Source: Candidatus Heimdallarchaeota archaeon (lineage in GTDB: Archaea > Asgardarchaeota > Heimdallarchaeia > Heimdallarchaeales > Kariarchaeaceae). Taken from it: 64,000 nucleotides of DNA. Within the stretch, counting starts at the first letter, position 1; every line of letters starts with the position of its first letter. Position numbers and translations under genes: made by a program. Below the pieces are notes generated by a model, which was not told the DNA's origin, did not search any database, and saw only the letters and a list, made by a program, of their open reading frames with translations. The stretch is from the NCBI GenBank assembly GCA_026702845.1, contig JADCLS010000007.1, positions 186,001-250,000 of the forward strand. Reading direction: 5' to 3'. This document shows positions 35,986-44,912 of the stretch, piece by piece.

Positions 35986-36135
35986 TTATGTTTTCAAGAA
36001 CTTCTCTCCAAGAGTTTTATGCTTACTAAGGTCGATTTTATCAATTACATCATAAATTTCCTTCAAGAGTTCAGGATATTTTTCTTTTATCTTTTCTTCT
36101 CCATTATTAAATGAATATAAGGCAGCTACCCTCAT
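35986..36135 (-). pseudogene. N-terminal fragment of a BglII-like restriction endonuclease
   Basis: A 49-residue frame (ATG at 36135) reads MRVAALYSFNNGEEKIKEKY, then PELLKEIYDVIDKIDLSKHK, then TLGEKFLKT and a stop. The pattern of a Tyr-Ser-x-x-Asn-Gly start, a Leu-x-x-Glu-Ile-x-x-Val-Ile helix and a Lys-x-Lys-Thr stretch is what I recall for the N terminus of BglII-family endonucleases, which are normally over 200 residues. The catalytic region is absent. The methyltransferase remnant follows directly, which supports the reading. Confidence 0.45.
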
Positions 36136-36248
36136 AAATAACCATTGAAGTCAATACTTATTAAAACTACTGCCTAATATAGATTTTTTTGATTTTATTT
36201 AATTATTTAGCAGGATTAAATTCATTATTCATTTTTGAACTACAAATA

Positions 36249-37055
36249 TTAAAAATTTAATGAATTGAACTCTAATGACTGATTTTCATAATCATCTATG
36301 ATATATCCCCTTGTAGTTGTGATCTCTGAATGCCCTGCAAGTTTCTGACATAGTACTAGATTTTTAGACTGTCTATAAACATTAGTAATGAATGCCCTTC
36401 TGAAATCGTGAGGGGCAAATTTATTCTCTGCAACTCTTTGAACCATTCTCTGAATTGTTCGTTTTTTCAATGGATTCCCATGTTTATTCATGAATAGAAA
36501 TGAATGATCAATTCCCTTGTCTGTTTTCATCTTCTGAGCTATTTTGATATATTTCATCAAGATCATTCTCAAATTTGGATGAATAGGAATATTTCTGATA
36601 CCTGTGCTTGTTTTTGATTCCTCAATCCTCACATATTTTTTGGTAAAGTTGATGTCTCCATCTCTGATATTAACAAGTTCCATCGCTCTGACACCTGTAT
36701 AATACATGAATGAGATAATCGTTCTCTCTCGCAATCCATCGCAGGTATTGAGCATTTGTTGAAAATCCTTGACTGTAATGAGAAAATGCTCTTTCTTCTT
36801 CCCATTGTGAACTTTAATATCCTCAGCAGGATTTTTGCTGATATACCCTTCTTTGACCAACCAATTCATGAATCCCTTGATAATTTTCAGATAGGTTTCC
36901 TTAGTTTTTTTGTACTCAAATTGTTCAATATACTCTGTGATCTGCAAATCAGTTGTTCTGAGAATATCAGTTGAATGATTCTTCTTGAGATACTGATTAT
37001 ATTTGTTCAGAGTTGATTTGTATCCCTTTCTTGATGAATCAGTCTTAGCTCTCAA
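36249..37055 (-). CDS. Tyrosine recombinase (integrase) of the element
   Basis: The 268-residue protein has an N-terminal SAM-like core-binding domain (about 5-80) and a catalytic domain with the full set: Arg123 (TGVRAME), Lys148 (SKTS), His216 and Arg219 (HDFRR), His242 (AGHSEI) and Tyr251 (TRGYI). It should integrate and excise the element by recombination between short repeats. The annotated start is TTG at 37055; the frame stays open for about 45 further bases upstream and the extra residues look like integrase sequence, so a non-ATG start further upstream is possible. It follows the ribbon-helix-helix gene closely and probably shares its transcript. Confidence 0.9.
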   Translation of the reverse strand: MRAKTDSSRKGYKSTLNKYNQYLKKNHSTDILRTTDLQITEYIEQFEYKKTKETYLKIIKGFMNWLVKEGYISKNPAEDIKVHNGKKKEHFLITVKDFQQMLNTCDGLRERTIISFMYYTGVRAMELVNIRDGDINFTKKYVRIEESKTSTGIRNIPIHPNLRMILMKYIKIAQKMKTDKGIDHSFLFMNKHGNPLKKRTIQRMVQRVAENKFAPHDFRRAFITNVYRQSKNLVLCQKLAGHSEITTTRGYIIDDYENQSLEFNSLNF

Positions 37056-37099
37056 CTTGACAAATTTTTCAATTAATTCTTTCTCATGAATGAAGCTAA

Positions 37100-37408
37100 T
37101 CAGAAGTCATTCCCCCTTAAATTTTCATTTACATCGAAATTTTCCATCATCATCATTGAGGTGATAAAACCTGCTAGAGTGTCAATTTTTGCATCCATCT
37201 TTTTCATGAATTCAAAATATGAGGTATCAACCTGTTTCTCATCATCTGAGACTTGAATTGTTGTATCAAGCTGACCTTCAATAGTTTTAGAAACAATCTG
37301 TCTGATCATAAAAGACATATTTCCACCATAATGCTTTTTGGCGTGTTCTTTCCACAATTGTTTCTCTGTATCCTCGATTTTAATCATTATCTTGCTGAGT
37401 TCGGGCAT
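37100..37408 (-). CDS. Ribbon-helix-helix (CopG-like) DNA-binding protein
   Basis: The 102-residue protein starts with a strand (KIMIKIEDTEKQLW) followed by two helices (KEHAKKHYG; MSFMIRQIVSKTI), the layout of a ribbon-helix-helix dimer. The C-terminal half is helical and Met-rich. It is the outermost gene at the right end and precedes the integrase. Two direct repeats of GTATAGACG on the minus strand lie 33-52 bases before its start and may be its own operator or an integrase arm site. Confidence 0.65.
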   Translation of the reverse strand: MPELSKIMIKIEDTEKQLWKEHAKKHYGGNMSFMIRQIVSKTIEGQLDTTIQVSDDEKQVDTSYFEFMKKMDAKIDTLAGFITSMMMMENFDVNENLRGNDF

Positions 37409-37440
37409 GTATCTTTATTAGAACTGATAATATATAAGAT

Positions 37441-37460
37441 CGTCTATACCCCGTCTATAC
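37441..37460 (-). repeat. Two direct repeats GTATAGACG, right end
   Basis: Copies at 37441-37449 and 37452-37460 (minus strand) with an 11-base period lie between the ribbon-helix-helix gene start and the right attachment repeat. A near-copy is at the left end (16701). Confidence 0.45.
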
Positions 37461-37470
37461 TTTTTTGAAA

Positions 37471-37484
37471 ATAACGCAAGCTAA
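37471..37484 (+). repeat. Putative attachment site, right end of element
   Basis: ATAACGCAAGCTAA, matching the left copy at 16667 in 13 of 14 bases. It lies between the last element gene and a chromosomal membrane-protein gene. Confidence 0.4.
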
Positions 37485-37504
37485 ATGCAAATCAAAGGAA
37501 AGTA

Positions 37505-37963
37505 CTATATTTCTACCGGTTCTTGGGCCACATTTCTACAATTTCTGTATTTCGTCCATCTTTTCGCTGCAAGAATGGCCCACAATGGAATGCTTAGATA
37601 GGTTAGAGTTACTAATCCAATAAAATACTCGAAACCATTGCCAAATGCAAAAACAAGGACTAGTATATCCAGAATGAATTGCAGGAGCATGATGATGATC
37701 CCAAACTCAATAGCCTCTCTCGGTTGATGTTCTTTTGCTCTAGATAAGAAGTACCAGCGAAAGAGAAACAAGGCAAAAACCAGATATGTTGGTGTCATTA
37801 TGATTTCAAATAACCAATACTTGGGATGAGTGTACCCAAAGGAGAAATTAGGTTCCATCATATCCACACCTACCAATATCATAAGAATCATGGACCAGAT
37901 AAATGCAGTGAACCAGATGAATATACCAAGGAATACTGCTTTGACAATATTAACATAAGTCAT
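37505..37963 (-). CDS. Four-helix membrane protein, hypothetical
   Basis: The 152-residue protein has four membrane helices (about 8-33, 45-70, 82-105 and 112-135). No family is recognised. Its stop codon is 20 bases outside the right attachment repeat, so the element seems to have inserted just after this gene. A TATA-like stretch at about 37981-37991 lies 20-30 bases before the ATG, which suggests a leaderless message. Confidence 0.6.
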   Translation of the reverse strand: MTYVNIVKAVFLGIFIWFTAFIWSMILMILVGVDMMEPNFSFGYTHPKYWLFEIIMTPTYLVFALFLFRWYFLSRAKEHQPREAIEFGIIIMLLQFILDILVLVFAFGNGFEYFIGLVTLTYLSIPLWAILAAKRWTKYRNCRNVAQEPVEI

Positions 37964-38277
37964 ATGTTGTTATTACTATTGATATATATAAATATCAAGA
38001 GTATACTATGGGTGAAGCTTTGGAATCCAACCAAACTATATTAATCAACATTCAGAAATTCATTATTCAAATGGTTAATAGTCTCTCTAATCCAACATTT
38101 TCTGCTTAAGCTTTAAATAATACATGTTGAATGTTTAATTATCATAATTTTACATTTTGAGATTTGCTTATATGACTGAGTGGATAGAAGAGAACCTTAG
38201 TGCTCGTAATGGACAAATCTATATGGAATAATGCCACACAATAGACTTCATTTTGTATATCATAGATTAATAAGTAA
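37964..38277. other. Intergenic region without a credible gene
   Basis: This 314-base spacer holds the promoter of the four-helix membrane protein (TATA at about 37985). A 19-codon frame at 38172-38231 is present, but it is too short and too isolated to call. Otherwise I see nothing. Confidence 0.5.
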
Positions 38278-39165
38278 TTAACCGTTCCTTTTTCTATAAA
38301 CTATACTAATACTTACTAATGCGATAAACCAGATATTCTGAAAGGGAAGATCAAATGGTTCTGTGTTTGGATAATCAATATGTATCATCACATCGAAATC
38401 CTTCTCAAATCCGATGATTGAATCATCTTGATTGCCAAGGTTATCATAGAGATAGATACCATTATCCATGAGGATGGTGAGATGAAGATCATCCGGACGA
38501 TAATCTACGCCCACAGAAAAAGTATCAAATGAAATCTTTTGTGAGACCCTTCCAGAACCTATGCTTATTACCATTGAGCTTGTATGAAGAATCTTAGTAT
38601 CATTGAGGAAGGGATTTCCATCAGATACAATCAAAGTGGCATTCTCGATATGAACATAATCTAAAAAGTCATTCCCTCTTAAAATTACTGTTTCTACTCC
38701 ATATTGTTCCGGATAGCTCTCCATTATCGATACAGCCATATCTACAGGCCAAACTTCCTCTCGATGATACATCCCTGTTACTTTGGCTTCAATTTTGTTG
38801 AAATGATCCACAATCGGATCAATAGCGATATTTGTATGGTTGATGGATTGCATATTGTGTCTTCCATTATAACTTACCTCAATAATGGTATGTGGATCCT
38901 CTTCATTGAGTGGGTTTGAAAAAAAGTTATGTTCATCCAGTACGGTGATTAAATTGTCCCAAGGACTAGTGAGAAAACTTACTTTGTAGATGAGTTCATC
39001 ATTGATATAGAACTCATATAGTACATCAGTAATAACCAAACTTGTTGAATCTTCACCAATGAGTTGGATGAAAGTCGCCTTATTTGCTTCTTCAGAATGA
39101 ACCTGAGTATTACCAAGCATACTCAGTAACAGAACTAGTGTAAAAGAGAGTGCAAGTTTATTCAT
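38278..39165 (-). CDS. Secreted, C-terminally anchored hypothetical protein
   Basis: The 295-residue protein has a signal peptide (about 1-24), a beta-rich extracellular region with sequons (NHT, NAT, NDT), and a C-terminal hydrophobic segment ending in YRKRNG. This is the same three-part anchor seen in the surface protein at 13547 and the protein at 43580. No family is recognised. Confidence 0.6.
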   Translation of the reverse strand: MNKLALSFTLVLLLSMLGNTQVHSEEANKATFIQLIGEDSTSLVITDVLYEFYINDELIYKVSFLTSPWDNLITVLDEHNFFSNPLNEEDPHTIIEVSYNGRHNMQSINHTNIAIDPIVDHFNKIEAKVTGMYHREEVWPVDMAVSIMESYPEQYGVETVILRGNDFLDYVHIENATLIVSDGNPFLNDTKILHTSSMVISIGSGRVSQKISFDTFSVGVDYRPDDLHLTILMDNGIYLYDNLGNQDDSIIGFEKDFDVMIHIDYPNTEPFDLPFQNIWFIALVSISIVYRKRNG

Positions 39166-39348
39166 ACTATACTATGCACATGTACTATAATAAGATGCAT
39201 TGTTCCAATTGAGCACATGATAAATAGTACCTTTCACAATATTTGCTTTCTGGGCTTGTCATTTCAAGCTTTATGTTCTGCTGAAATACATATAGTTCAA
39301 CCCATTCCATTTCATAATCTTTTTTGATTGTGCTGAAATTCCTCAATT

Positions 39349-40443
39349 GTGCATTACCATCTCGTTCTAACACAGAAATGTAACTTAAATTGCAGGTACT
39401 GTGGATCATCAGTGGAACCCACTATCATGCCAGTAGAATTATCTTATCCCATTGATAATTTGAAGAATTTCCTGAAACATGATGAAGAGCCTGTGATTGC
39501 ATTTTATGGTGGTGAACCTGCCATCAGTGATAACCGTATCATGCAAATCATGGATGAGATTGATGCAAAGGCATTTGTTATTCAAACCAATGGTACTCTC
39601 CTACATAGAATACCCAAGGAATATATTGCTCGTTTTCATAGTATTCTGATTTCTATTGATGGTGATAATAAATTAACCGACTTCTATCGGGGAGAGGATG
39701 TTTACGAACGAGCACTCAAAGGTGCACGGTATGCAAGAGAATCAGGTTTTACTGGAGATTTGATTGCCAGAATGACAGTTTCTGAAGAAACAGGGATATT
39801 TGAAGCAGTAACTCATCTACTAGAAGTGAGAGATGGTATTTTTGATCATGTACATTGGCAGCTCGATGCCATGTGGGATTTGGATGAGGTGGAAAGATGG
39901 AAAGATTTTGATACTTGGGTCAAGAAATCATACAACCCAGGGATAAGTAGATTAGTCGACTATTGGCTGGAGCAGTTGGAACAAGGTGAATTGAAGGGAA
40001 TAGTTCCTTTTGTGGCGATTATGCATACACTTCTGACTGAAACCAAGGTAAACTTACGTTGCGGATCTGGGATTGATTTTTTTAGTATCACTACTGATGG
40101 AAGGATTACATTCTGTCCCATTCTCCCATCTGTGGAATTTGCTGTGGTGGGAGATATTAATACTGATAAACCTTTTGAACTCCCTGGAAGAGTAGGTCTT
40201 GAGGAGCCATGCTTATCCCAATGTGAGGTCAGACACATATGTGGTGGAAGATGCCTCTATACGAATAAAACCAAGTACTGGGGTGAAGAGGGATTTGCCA
40301 TGGTTTGTAATACTATCAAACATTTGATCAAGGAATTACAACGAATACAGCCAAAGGTGCAAAAATTAGTAGACCTGGGCAAATATCATATACAACAATT
40401 CAATTATCCTGAAGTTGAGAATGGTGTGGAGATCATACCCTAA
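39349..40443 (+). CDS. Radical SAM/SPASM-like enzyme, putative peptide-modifying (AF1577-like)
   Basis: The 364-residue protein carries the radical SAM motif CNLNCRYC (Cys11, Cys15, Cys18), a Gly-Gly-Glu-Pro strand (YGGEP) and a C-terminal cysteine cluster. The cluster includes RCGSG, FCP, PCLSQC, ICGGRC and a final VC, typical of SPASM-type auxiliary Fe-S sites. The MHYHLVLTQKCNLNC opening recalls the archaeal AF1577-type family of putative peptide-modifying enzymes; this is memory of the family, not a search. The start is GTG. No obvious precursor peptide is co-directional. Its 3' end overlaps the convergent kinase gene by four bases. Confidence 0.8.
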   Translation: MHYHLVLTQKCNLNCRYCGSSVEPTIMPVELSYPIDNLKNFLKHDEEPVIAFYGGEPAISDNRIMQIMDEIDAKAFVIQTNGTLLHRIPKEYIARFHSILISIDGDNKLTDFYRGEDVYERALKGARYARESGFTGDLIARMTVSEETGIFEAVTHLLEVRDGIFDHVHWQLDAMWDLDEVERWKDFDTWVKKSYNPGISRLVDYWLEQLEQGELKGIVPFVAIMHTLLTETKVNLRCGSGIDFFSITTDGRITFCPILPSVEFAVVGDINTDKPFELPGRVGLEEPCLSQCEVRHICGGRCLYTNKTKYWGEEGFAMVCNTIKHLIKELQRIQPKVQKLVDLGKYHIQQFNYPEVENGVEIIP

Positions 40444-41936
40444 ATCATAGGAAGATAAATCTCAATCCTAGTACCTTCAGATGTTGAGTAAACATTAATC
40501 TGTCCATTATGGAACTTTACAATGCCAAGAACGGTGGTTAACCCCATCCCTCTTGAAACTGCAATCCCATTCGCCTCATCGGATATTTTTGTTGAGAAAT
40601 GTGGTTCAAAAATCTTATCTAGTAGCTCTTCGGGGATACCACATCCAGTATCTGTGATGTAAATTGTTGCATACTCACCAGGGACAAATGAATCATCATT
40701 TTGAATGATAAATGAATCAATCGATTCCAATTGTTTATAATTGAGTTCCAAGTTCACCATTCCATTTTCAGACCCAATACTATCATTGGCATTAATTAAT
40801 AAATTCGTAAATAACTGCAACAGTTGAGATTTATCAACAACGACATTAATTTCCTTTGAGCTGAAGCTAATATTAAATGTAATATGATTACGAATACATG
40901 AGTTGAGTATTTCCTCATACTGGGATACAATTGTGTTTAAATCATATACTCCAATATCTGTCTCTTTGGTATCACTGATTGATTGTAGCTGCCTGGTGAG
41001 TAATGATGCTTCCTTTACGAGTTCAGTAATTACACCTAGATTCTTTTGAAGCTCATCTGTTTCGGGCTTAATTTTTAAATACTCAGTAATCATTGAAATG
41101 GTATTCAAATAATTATTAATATCATGTGCAACACCATTTGCAACATTCATGAGGTTTTTCTCACCAATATTCTTATGCAGATTGTGTAATGCCAATACTT
41201 CTGAATTATCATGAAGGATGTGGAGTAATTGTACTATTTCATTCTCTACAACAATGGGTGTTATAGTGATAGCATAATTGACTTGTTTTTCAGTCAGATA
41301 ATAGGTAAGGTTGTATCTAACTTTTTTTCTCTGCATCAGAGATTTGTTCATCATGCTGCTCATAATATGATGATTAATCTTATTACAGAAATCAAAGATA
41401 GAATTGCCGATTATCTTATCCTTATCAAATTCATCTATATGTTGCCTACTAAAATTGAGGATAATTCCCCAGATGTCGGTTTGAATCAGTATATCACTTG
41501 AATTGGAGAAAACAGTATTCATTATCTCCTGAAGTTCTCTTTGCTTCTTTTTTTCTTTTTTCAGTTTAGTAATATCCCTGATGGATAGGATTCTTACTAC
41601 TTCATTTCGATATACTCCATATTGGGGGGTGATCTCGATATCGATAATCATACCATCTTTTCTCATTGCCCGTGCTTCATAACTCAAGACTTCTTGACAG
41701 CTGAAGTCATCGATGAATATCCCCACATCTTTAGGATAGGTTAGTTCATTTATATCCAGGCCCACAAGTTCATTATAATTGAATCCGAGTAATTCACACA
41801 AACGTTGATTTACATCAAGTATCTGTCCATTATGTATAACTATTGCCTCGTTTTGTGGTGAAGTAAGATACTCAAACTTTGACATGCTCTGTTGTAGAGT
41901 ATTTTGTGCTTTTTCCCCCGACAATTTCATATCCAT
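40440..41936 (-). CDS. PAS-domain sensor histidine kinase
   Basis: The 498-residue protein has two PAS domains (about 20-125 and 135-250), a phosphoacceptor helix with His271 (GVAHDINNYL), and an ATPase domain with an N-box (NLLINANDS), DTGCGIP and GMGLTTVLGIV. There is no membrane helix, so it is a cytoplasmic kinase. No response regulator is adjacent; the partner must be elsewhere. The variant H-box (HDINN) is of the class that often phosphorylates stand-alone receivers. Confidence 0.9.
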   Translation of the reverse strand: MDMKLSGEKAQNTLQQSMSKFEYLTSPQNEAIVIHNGQILDVNQRLCELLGFNYNELVGLDINELTYPKDVGIFIDDFSCQEVLSYEARAMRKDGMIIDIEITPQYGVYRNEVVRILSIRDITKLKKEKKKQRELQEIMNTVFSNSSDILIQTDIWGIILNFSRQHIDEFDKDKIIGNSIFDFCNKINHHIMSSMMNKSLMQRKKVRYNLTYYLTEKQVNYAITITPIVVENEIVQLLHILHDNSEVLALHNLHKNIGEKNLMNVANGVAHDINNYLNTISMITEYLKIKPETDELQKNLGVITELVKEASLLTRQLQSISDTKETDIGVYDLNTIVSQYEEILNSCIRNHITFNISFSSKEINVVVDKSQLLQLFTNLLINANDSIGSENGMVNLELNYKQLESIDSFIIQNDDSFVPGEYATIYITDTGCGIPEELLDKIFEPHFSTKISDEANGIAVSRGMGLTTVLGIVKFHNGQINVYSTSEGTRIEIYLPMI

Positions 41937-42073
41937 AACAATACCTCAGATCACCTAACCAATAATAGTATATGTCATACACCTATATATTTGTAACCAA
42001 CTACCTAGAAATGCTTTAGTAGTTATTCAGTGCTAAATTGAAAATTAAGGATTTTATGAGTTCTGTTACATAT

Positions 42074-43309
42074 CTACTCTGTTATCTCTCCTTTTTTGGA
42101 GAAGAGAACGAACATAAAGGTGATGAAGGAGATAATTGCAGCAAGGGTGAATGTTGCCTCAGTATGAAAATCATATAATACTTTTGTTACACTGCTTGAA
42201 ATTGCAGAACCAATAATGATCATTGTCGTTGCAGTACCGAAGACCAATGAGAATGCTTCTTTCTGAACCACACGTCCTAATCTAGTTATTTCAACAGTAA
42301 GGAGCATCGCATTGAAAACACTCATCAGAAGAAATCCCAAAATAAATACTAAGCTGCTAATCCTTCCCATCATGGAGAGCACTGATGATATAGTTAATCC
42401 AAGCCAAGCTACTCTTCTGATATTTTCATCCTTTAATTTCATATATAGAATCCCTGTAATAGGTGATACAATGATATTTCCCAAGGAGCTAAAACCATTG
42501 ATCCAACCAAGAAGAGTAACATCTAGTAAAAGGATATTATATCCATATATGGTGAAGATGACAGTGATAAGCCCATATACAATTCCTGATGAGAAGAAAA
42601 TTAGGATTGATTTGATAACATCATAATCTCTGAAATATCTAAGAAATTCCACTCCTTTGCTATGATACGCTGATAATGGAAGCTCAGGTTCATTATCACA
42701 AACTTTCCGGTATAGTTTTGGCATTAACCACAGACTGGCTAGAAATAATACACTATCAATCAGGATAAAAGAAAGAAGAATAATTAATATAAAATCTGGG
42801 TAGGTCCATTCTAAGGCATATGATAAGACAACAGGTCCTAGTAGTGAACCTATTCCAACCATACTGCTTAACAAACCATTTTTAAAACCCTTTTCTCGTT
42901 CAGATGCTGATGCAATTCCTCGGCCTGACATTGCATAGAGGTTTAATCCTGCTCTTACAAGTGCAATGCTGATAATATAAATCCAATATCCACTCCAGCT
43001 AAGTAGAAGAAGGATTGCAAGAATGTAAATACTATAACCAATAAATATTGCTGGAACCCTACCTATCCTATCAGAGATTAATCCAGCAGGAATACGAAGA
43101 ATACCTCCTGTGAACAGTGCAACAGTTGAAATCATTGACCATATGGCAACAATCTCGTCTTCTGTATACCCTTCCTTAAGCTGCAGGTATATGGGAAATA
43201 CTGCATACAATCCTCTAAATACAAAAAATCCCAGGATGTATGGAATCAGAATAGGTGTGAACTCGATAAACGCCAGAGATATAGGTGAATGACGTAACTG
43301 TGAGTTCAT
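42074..43309 (-). CDS. MFS transporter
   Basis: The 411-residue protein has about 12 membrane helices. The loop between helices 2 and 3 carries the MFS signature GLISDRIGRVPAI, and a second, weaker copy lies between helices 8 and 9. The substrate cannot be deduced. The gene stands alone, with a 243-base spacer to the next gene. Confidence 0.85.
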   Translation of the reverse strand: MNSQLRHSPISLAFIEFTPILIPYILGFFVFRGLYAVFPIYLQLKEGYTEDEIVAIWSMISTVALFTGGILRIPAGLISDRIGRVPAIFIGYSIYILAILLLLSWSGYWIYIISIALVRAGLNLYAMSGRGIASASEREKGFKNGLLSSMVGIGSLLGPVVLSYALEWTYPDFILIILLSFILIDSVLFLASLWLMPKLYRKVCDNEPELPLSAYHSKGVEFLRYFRDYDVIKSILIFFSSGIVYGLITVIFTIYGYNILLLDVTLLGWINGFSSLGNIIVSPITGILYMKLKDENIRRVAWLGLTISSVLSMMGRISSLVFILGFLLMSVFNAMLLTVEITRLGRVVQKEAFSLVFGTATTMIIIGSAISSSVTKVLYDFHTEATFTLAAIISFITFMFVLFSKKGEITE

Positions 43310-43554
43310 ACTTGTAGGAGTAGATAATCTTGTTTAACCCTTTGCAAAGAGATCAAGCAGTTTTATTAACAATTAGAATCAAATGATTTAGTGAAATATT
43401 CTGTTGAAACTTACTTTCTTCATACATAAAAGAAGTATCTAATGTTATTATTAAAGGAACCAATATATTCTTGTCAACGTTTCTAGTGGGATAAAACAGT
43501 AGTTCTAGTCCATTGTAACTTATATTCTATATATCATTAAAGGTATGATAAGTT

Positions 43555-43569
43555 GGTGATCCTATCACC
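43555..43569 (+). promoter_or_regulatory. Small hairpin next to start codon
   Basis: GGTGAT-CCT-ATCACC is a perfect 6-base-pair hairpin with a 3-base loop. It contains a GGTGAT ribosome-binding sequence 13-25 bases upstream of the likely starts of the next gene. It could hide or displace that site. Confidence 0.3.
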
Positions 43570-43579
43570 AGTGATGAAT

Positions 43580-44431
43580 ATGAAAACATACATAACATTA
43601 ATTTCAATATTTAGCTTATTTTTGATTTTTTCAATCCCTGTATCTGCACAAGGTATAGGTGCCCAGACCAGTAATGGAATTGTTACACTCGATACTGATA
43701 AGATCGTTATAGAGATAAAAGGTGGCTCGAATATCCCTTCCTTCTTTTTCCATGAAGTTGGTGAGGATACTGAAACCTATAAACTTCAACTTGATGCCAT
43801 CATGGAGGTAGTAGACAATAATTCTAATGGAATCTATGATCTGGATGAAGATAAGAAGGTAGCATCTTCGATTATATCACTTGCTACTTTGAATTGGGAA
43901 TTCAGTGATCTTGTTGAGGAAAAAGATGGTGAAGAAGTTACTGCTGTTCACTTCAATATCACATCAACCTCTGAAGGAGCTGGTAATAATCCTACAAGTG
44001 ATGAGCTATTTATGCAATTCAGGATGCACATGGATCTCAATAACAGTGCAGAAATCAAATTTGATGTTGTTATTGATGGCTACGAGTTCATAGAGGATAA
44101 TTCTATCTTTGTATTGGCATTCAAGCTAACCACAACCAATAATGAAAATATTGTACAGTCACAAAATAAATTTGAATTCGGGAAGGGTTACTTTGAATCG
44201 GAAGAGAAGGCCTCTGATGTTAGTGGAGAGACCAAAGTTGCCGTATCATATGGAGAGGAGCAGAGTGATAAGAAGATTTACCTGGCATATGAGCAATTTG
44301 ATGGGTTGATGATACATGATCCTATAATAGGATTAAATCTAGATTCTGATGCAGCTTTTCTTGATTTCACCAGTATTGGTTTGATTTCTATTGCACTCTT
44401 AACCCCTGTACTAATAAAGAAAAGGAATTAG
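43580..44431 (+). CDS. Secreted, C-terminally anchored hypothetical protein
   Basis: The product (283 residues from the ATG at 43580) has a signal peptide ending at SVSA-type residues near 24, an acidic beta-rich ectodomain, and a C-terminal hydrophobic segment ending in KKRN. Starts at 43574 or 43553 are also in frame; I favour 43580 because GTGAT lies four bases upstream. No family is recognised. It may be surface-exposed. Confidence 0.6.
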   Translation: MKTYITLISIFSLFLIFSIPVSAQGIGAQTSNGIVTLDTDKIVIEIKGGSNIPSFFFHEVGEDTETYKLQLDAIMEVVDNNSNGIYDLDEDKKVASSIISLATLNWEFSDLVEEKDGEEVTAVHFNITSTSEGAGNNPTSDELFMQFRMHMDLNNSAEIKFDVVIDGYEFIEDNSIFVLAFKLTTTNNENIVQSQNKFEFGKGYFESEEKASDVSGETKVAVSYGEEQSDKKIYLAYEQFDGLMIHDPIIGLNLDSDAAFLDFTSIGLISIALLTPVLIKKRN

Positions 44432-44531
44432 CTACATATTATAATAAAATACAATATCTAGGTGGAAAAATAGTAAATTAGACAAACATGAAGCGCATGA
44501 TATTTTTATAGGCATATTTCTGCCGTATTCT

Positions 44532-44903
44532 ATGGCACAGTACGAATTTGATGATGACAAAGCTGAAGTCATGTGGAATTTCGGAAATAAATTATCAATA
44601 ATTAGTTTAATTTTAGGAACTGGGGCAATTTTTGGAGTGATTGCCTCCATTTTAAGAATCATTGATTCTGAAGAAAAAACTCCTCATGTGATCAAAATGT
44701 TTGAATTCATCTTTCTCCTTGGTATTGCTGTAATTATATATTTTCCCAGTGATAATTTCAAGAATATCAGTACATCAGAGGGCAGAGACATAGATGAGCT
44801 CATGCGAGGATTCAAAGAATTCAATATGGCTTTTCTTGCCATAGCTGGTATTATATTAGTAGTAGGATTACTAAATTTTGCCATGCTACTACTAAAACTG
44901 TGA
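44532..44903 (+). CDS. Small three-helix membrane protein
   Basis: The 123-residue protein begins MAQYEFDDDKAEVMWNFGNK and has three membrane helices (about 20-42, 60-75 and 95-120). A conserved EGRDIDELMRGFKEF segment lies before the last helix. The next gene encodes a protein of the same plan (MSQYEF start; EGNDLDELVKGIKAM), so these are tandem paralogues nine bases apart and co-transcribed. Function is unknown. Confidence 0.65.
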   Translation: MAQYEFDDDKAEVMWNFGNKLSIISLILGTGAIFGVIASILRIIDSEEKTPHVIKMFEFIFLLGIAVIIYFPSDNFKNISTSEGRDIDELMRGFKEFNMAFLAIAGIILVVGLLNFAMLLLKL

Positions 44904-44912
44904 GGTATTAAG

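Larger units (their letters stand above)
16667..37484. mobile_element. Integrated virus-like or conjugative-type element, about 20.8 kb
   Basis: Every credible gene in this interval is on the minus strand. It starts at the right with a tyrosine recombinase and ribbon-helix-helix protein, and contains an excisionase-like protein, membrane and giant surface proteins, two different P-loop ATPases and an iteron array. The flanking genes look chromosomal. Short direct repeats bound it. It is even more AT-rich in its spacers and reuses a private palindromic motif in several gene starts. No capsid, terminase, polymerase or pilus gene is recognisable, so the class is open. It could be an enveloped provirus or a vesicle-forming integrative plasmid. 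Confidence 0.75.

Noticed and set aside
38172..38231. 19-codon frame starting MTEWIEENLSARNGQIYME
   Set aside because: Too short, no ribosome binding site or conserved motif, and isolated between genes.
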